DNA of 23,900 bases from a virus. The notes under the pieces are model-generated. The model was not told the DNA's origin. It did not search any database and saw only the letters and a program-made list of their open reading frames with translations. The stretch is taken from IMG/VR virus record IMGVR_UViG_3300034101_000671, positions 1 to 23,900 of that record, one strand, 5' to 3'. Shown one piece after another: positions 22,341-23,900 of the stretch; the stretch's first letter is position 1, and each line of letters opens with the position of its first letter. A program made the translations under genes and the position numbers.

Positions 22341-23590
22341 TATCTTATCTCCCTAAATTTCATTGCCCCAAAGCAACTCTGTGTGCCACTGGTTGAGGTT
22401 AATACCAATGATAAGGTACCAAGCGTTCTGTGTGCCCCAGCAGCATTTAATGTAATAGGATACCTAGAGTTCACCGCTGTATTTGTTACACCCTTCGCAC
22501 CACCTGAAGCCGCCACATATCCCGCATCTATAATTATCGCAGGAGACCCACTTATTGTACCCAAGATGTTATACTCTGTACTACTATAGGTAGTATTTAC
22601 ATCGTTAAAGGTAGTAGTTCCAGTAATAGCTTGTCCTAAACAGAGCTGCCAATATACTGGCTGGTTGCCATTGTTGAATATCTCTACATCTATGAACGCC
22701 ACCCTGCTCCTATTGGTAATTCCATTAAACGTCAGTCTGGGCCTTAAACTCAACACATGAGTAGGTGAGGTAGCTACACTAACTGCTGTACTAGTCTGAC
22801 TGAACGTGTACCCAAACTGGTTCACATCGTCTAGTCCACCCTCACTAATTACCGTTGAACACAAGAAGTACATCGTGGTACTCACCGTAGCAGTACAGGT
22901 CATACCGCACCGCACAGGCAAACTAGCAGTCTGTAGATATGGTGGAGCTACGCTATTACCGTGTAAGAATTGATGGGCATAGATGATAGTTCCCCCTATG
23001 TCAAACCCTACACGAACTCTACCAGCATACAACGCCTGTAAGTCTATCACAAGGATTTGAACCTTGGTAAGATCAAGAGTGTATCCGCTAGCCCCTGTAC
23101 CGTCGAGCTTGTCTAAGTTCCAGCTTGACTGGTTCACAAACTGATTCCCAGTGCCCGTACCTGAGTATATCGCAAACCTAGGAGTGGTCCCATTGAGCTG
23201 AAACTCTACACCATTTACCCCATCTGAGTATCCAGCGAATTTAAGGACATTGGCTACCCCTCCTTCAAAGTTGAATGTAAGAAAAGACAGCTGACTCTTA
23301 CCTGGCTGATATGGGAGATACTCGTAACTCTGCATGTAACACTGCCCTCCCGTAGGAGTAGCAGAAAACGTCATAGCAGCATATCTATTAGTAGTATGAT
23401 GAGCTATACTAGCCCCTGCCCCACTAGTAATCTGTTCAAATAAAAGCGGATGGAGGTTATATGTAAACTGAGCATTGAAAAGTGTCAGAGGATTACTTAC
23501 ACGCAGTCTGCTAAATGCATCAAGATTAGCCCCATCCTTAATGGTAAAGGCTGAATCCATAATGTTATATCCTGCAAATCCCTGTGACAT
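22340..23590 (-). CDS. Virion exterior protein with DAFxRLR motif (416 aa)
   Basis: The signature DAFSRLRVSNPLTLFNAQF (residues about 25-43) belongs to a widespread family of phage structural proteins. Behind it is a jelly-roll-like domain (QCYMQSYEYLPYQPGKSQLS; KVQILVIDLQALYAGRVRVG; DIGGTIIYAHQFLH; MYFLCSTVISEGGLDD), then a second beta domain (HVLSLRPRLTFNGITNRSRV; EIFNNGNQPVYWQLCLGQAI) ending KFREIR. No enzyme residues are evident. It probably forms a homotrimeric or neck-attached exterior piece. The gene has clearly more G+C than the fibre genes on the left (32 of 60 bases in the line 22861-22920, against 12 of 60 in 11221-11280), which suggests separate acquisition. It overlaps both neighbours by single bases. 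Confidence 0.85.
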   Translation of the reverse strand: MSQGFAGYNIMDSAFTIKDGANLDAFSRLRVSNPLTLFNAQFTYNLHPLLFEQITSGAGASIAHHTTNRYAAMTFSATPTGGQCYMQSYEYLPYQPGKSQLSFLTFNFEGGVANVLKFAGYSDGVNGVEFQLNGTTPRFAIYSGTGTGNQFVNQSSWNLDKLDGTGASGYTLDLTKVQILVIDLQALYAGRVRVGFDIGGTIIYAHQFLHGNSVAPPYLQTASLPVRCGMTCTATVSTTMYFLCSTVISEGGLDDVNQFGYTFSQTSTAVSVATSPTHVLSLRPRLTFNGITNRSRVAFIDVEIFNNGNQPVYWQLCLGQAITGTTTFNDVNTTYSSTEYNILGTISGSPAIIIDAGYVAASGGAKGVTNTAVNSRYPITLNAAGAHRTLGTLSLVLTSTSGTQSCFGAMKFREIR

Positions 23591-23900
23591 TAGCTTATTT
23601 GTGAACCATATAATGAGAAGGACAAATTACCATTAGCTGCATAAACCTTGACTGAATCTCCTGCAGACAAAGTTACACCTATTGTAGCTATGAATGTGTC
23701 ATTTCCTGCTATTAGCAAATCGTAATATATATAATCTTTGTTTGTAGTAGTAGCTCCACCTAAAGAAACACATACTCTAAAAGTAGTTTGAGTACCACCT
23801 CTATTACATACAATCAATGAACTAGCCACAGCAGAAGCTACAGAAGAAGAATACAGAAGAGTTTCTGTAGTAGCCAAAGGGGCAACTTGTCCTAATATTG
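23590..23900 (-). CDS. Small virion beta protein, 5' end beyond the right edge
   Basis: The frame is open to the right edge. The visible upstream part reads ILGQVAPLATTETLLYSSSV, so TTG at 23877 is very likely not the start; the protein begins a few residues outside the window. It continues with ASSLIVCNRGGTQTTFRVCV, YIYYDLLIAGNDTFIATIGV and LSAGDSVKVYAANGNLSFSL. I recognise the pattern ('LGQxxPxATT...CNRxxTxTTFRxxV...YDxPIxxNDT...VRVYAxxxxLSFxxFG') from small structural proteins of many phages. A single beta domain of about 105 aa is expected. It is the first gene of the exterior cassette that I can see and overlaps the 416-aa gene by one base. Confidence 0.8.
   Translation of the reverse strand, partial: ILGQVAPLATTETLLYSSSVASAVASSLIVCNRGGTQTTFRVCVSLGGATTTNKDYIYYDLLIAGNDTFIATIGVTLSAGDSVKVYAANGNLSFSLYGSQIS

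Noticed and set aside
23590-23877. The right-edge gene starting at TTG 23877 as a complete 95-aa protein
   Set aside because: The frame stays open to the window edge and the upstream residues (LGQVAPLATT) match the expected N-terminus of the family.
1-23900. Stop-codon recoding as in some crAss-like phages
   Set aside because: Genes end at TAA, TGA and one TAG at plausible places, and long frames contain no internal stops, so the standard code suffices here.

Overview
The window looks like the virion-structure and lysis region of a tailed double-stranded DNA phage that infects a member of the Bacteroidota. All genes I can support lie on the minus strand, so transcription runs from the right edge to the left edge. 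They are packed with ATGA or TAATG overlaps or a few spacer bases, the DNA is AT-rich, and Shine-Dalgarno sites are weak or absent. Two candidate promoters match the Bacteroidota primary-sigma pattern (TTTG at -33, TAnnTTTG at -7). The gene set (scaffold, major capsid protein, neck/ring-type proteins, an HU/IHF-like protein lying between neck genes) is most like a crAss-like phage (Crassvirales) or a related Bacteroidota podovirus. This is my inference: the decisive genes (portal, large terminase, giant RNA polymerase) are not in the window. There are no tRNAs, CRISPR arrays, IS elements or integrase, and no stretch over 300 bases lacks a gene.

Layout in transcription order. (1) 23900 to 19812: five beta-rich exterior proteins, of types found in many environmental and gut phages, probably head or neck fibres. 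The first runs off the right edge and the cassette is richer in GC than the rest. (2) 19808 to 19403: an 86-aa protein and a 47-aa very basic protein. (3) After a promoter and palindrome, 19285 to 15090: acidic coiled-coil scaffold, 481-aa major capsid protein, a conserved 295-aa protein and a 254-aa neck/connector protein. (4) 15088 to 13245: a 150-aa beta protein and a 455-aa structural protein, closed by a strong intrinsic terminator. (5) 13141 to 4203: a roughly 9-kb adhesion region with a 1207-aa fibre, a collagen-like fibre with a carbohydrate-binding module, two Cys-rich proteins, two paralogous beta-helix tailspikes and a lectin-like 177-aa protein. (6) 4201 to 3181: a lysis cassette of holin candidate, GH24 endolysin with Cys at the usual catalytic Asp, a two-TM protein and a 41-aa single-TM protein, each overlapping the next out of frame. 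(7) After a second promoter, 3126 to the left edge: a metallophosphoesterase with an N-terminal helix-turn-helix, a 66-aa charged protein, a 231-aa ring/neck protein, an HU/IHF-like protein and a second neck protein cut by the window edge.

Taken together, regions 1 to 3 build and decorate the head, region 5 supplies receptor recognition and glycan cleavage, region 6 releases progeny, and region 7 probably joins head to tail. The adhesion and lysis genes are inserted between two groups of neck genes. Three small or partial genes are easy to miss: the 47-aa and 41-aa genes, and the upstream extension of the right-edge gene. The holin candidate probably starts at 4201, not at the longest upstream ATG.
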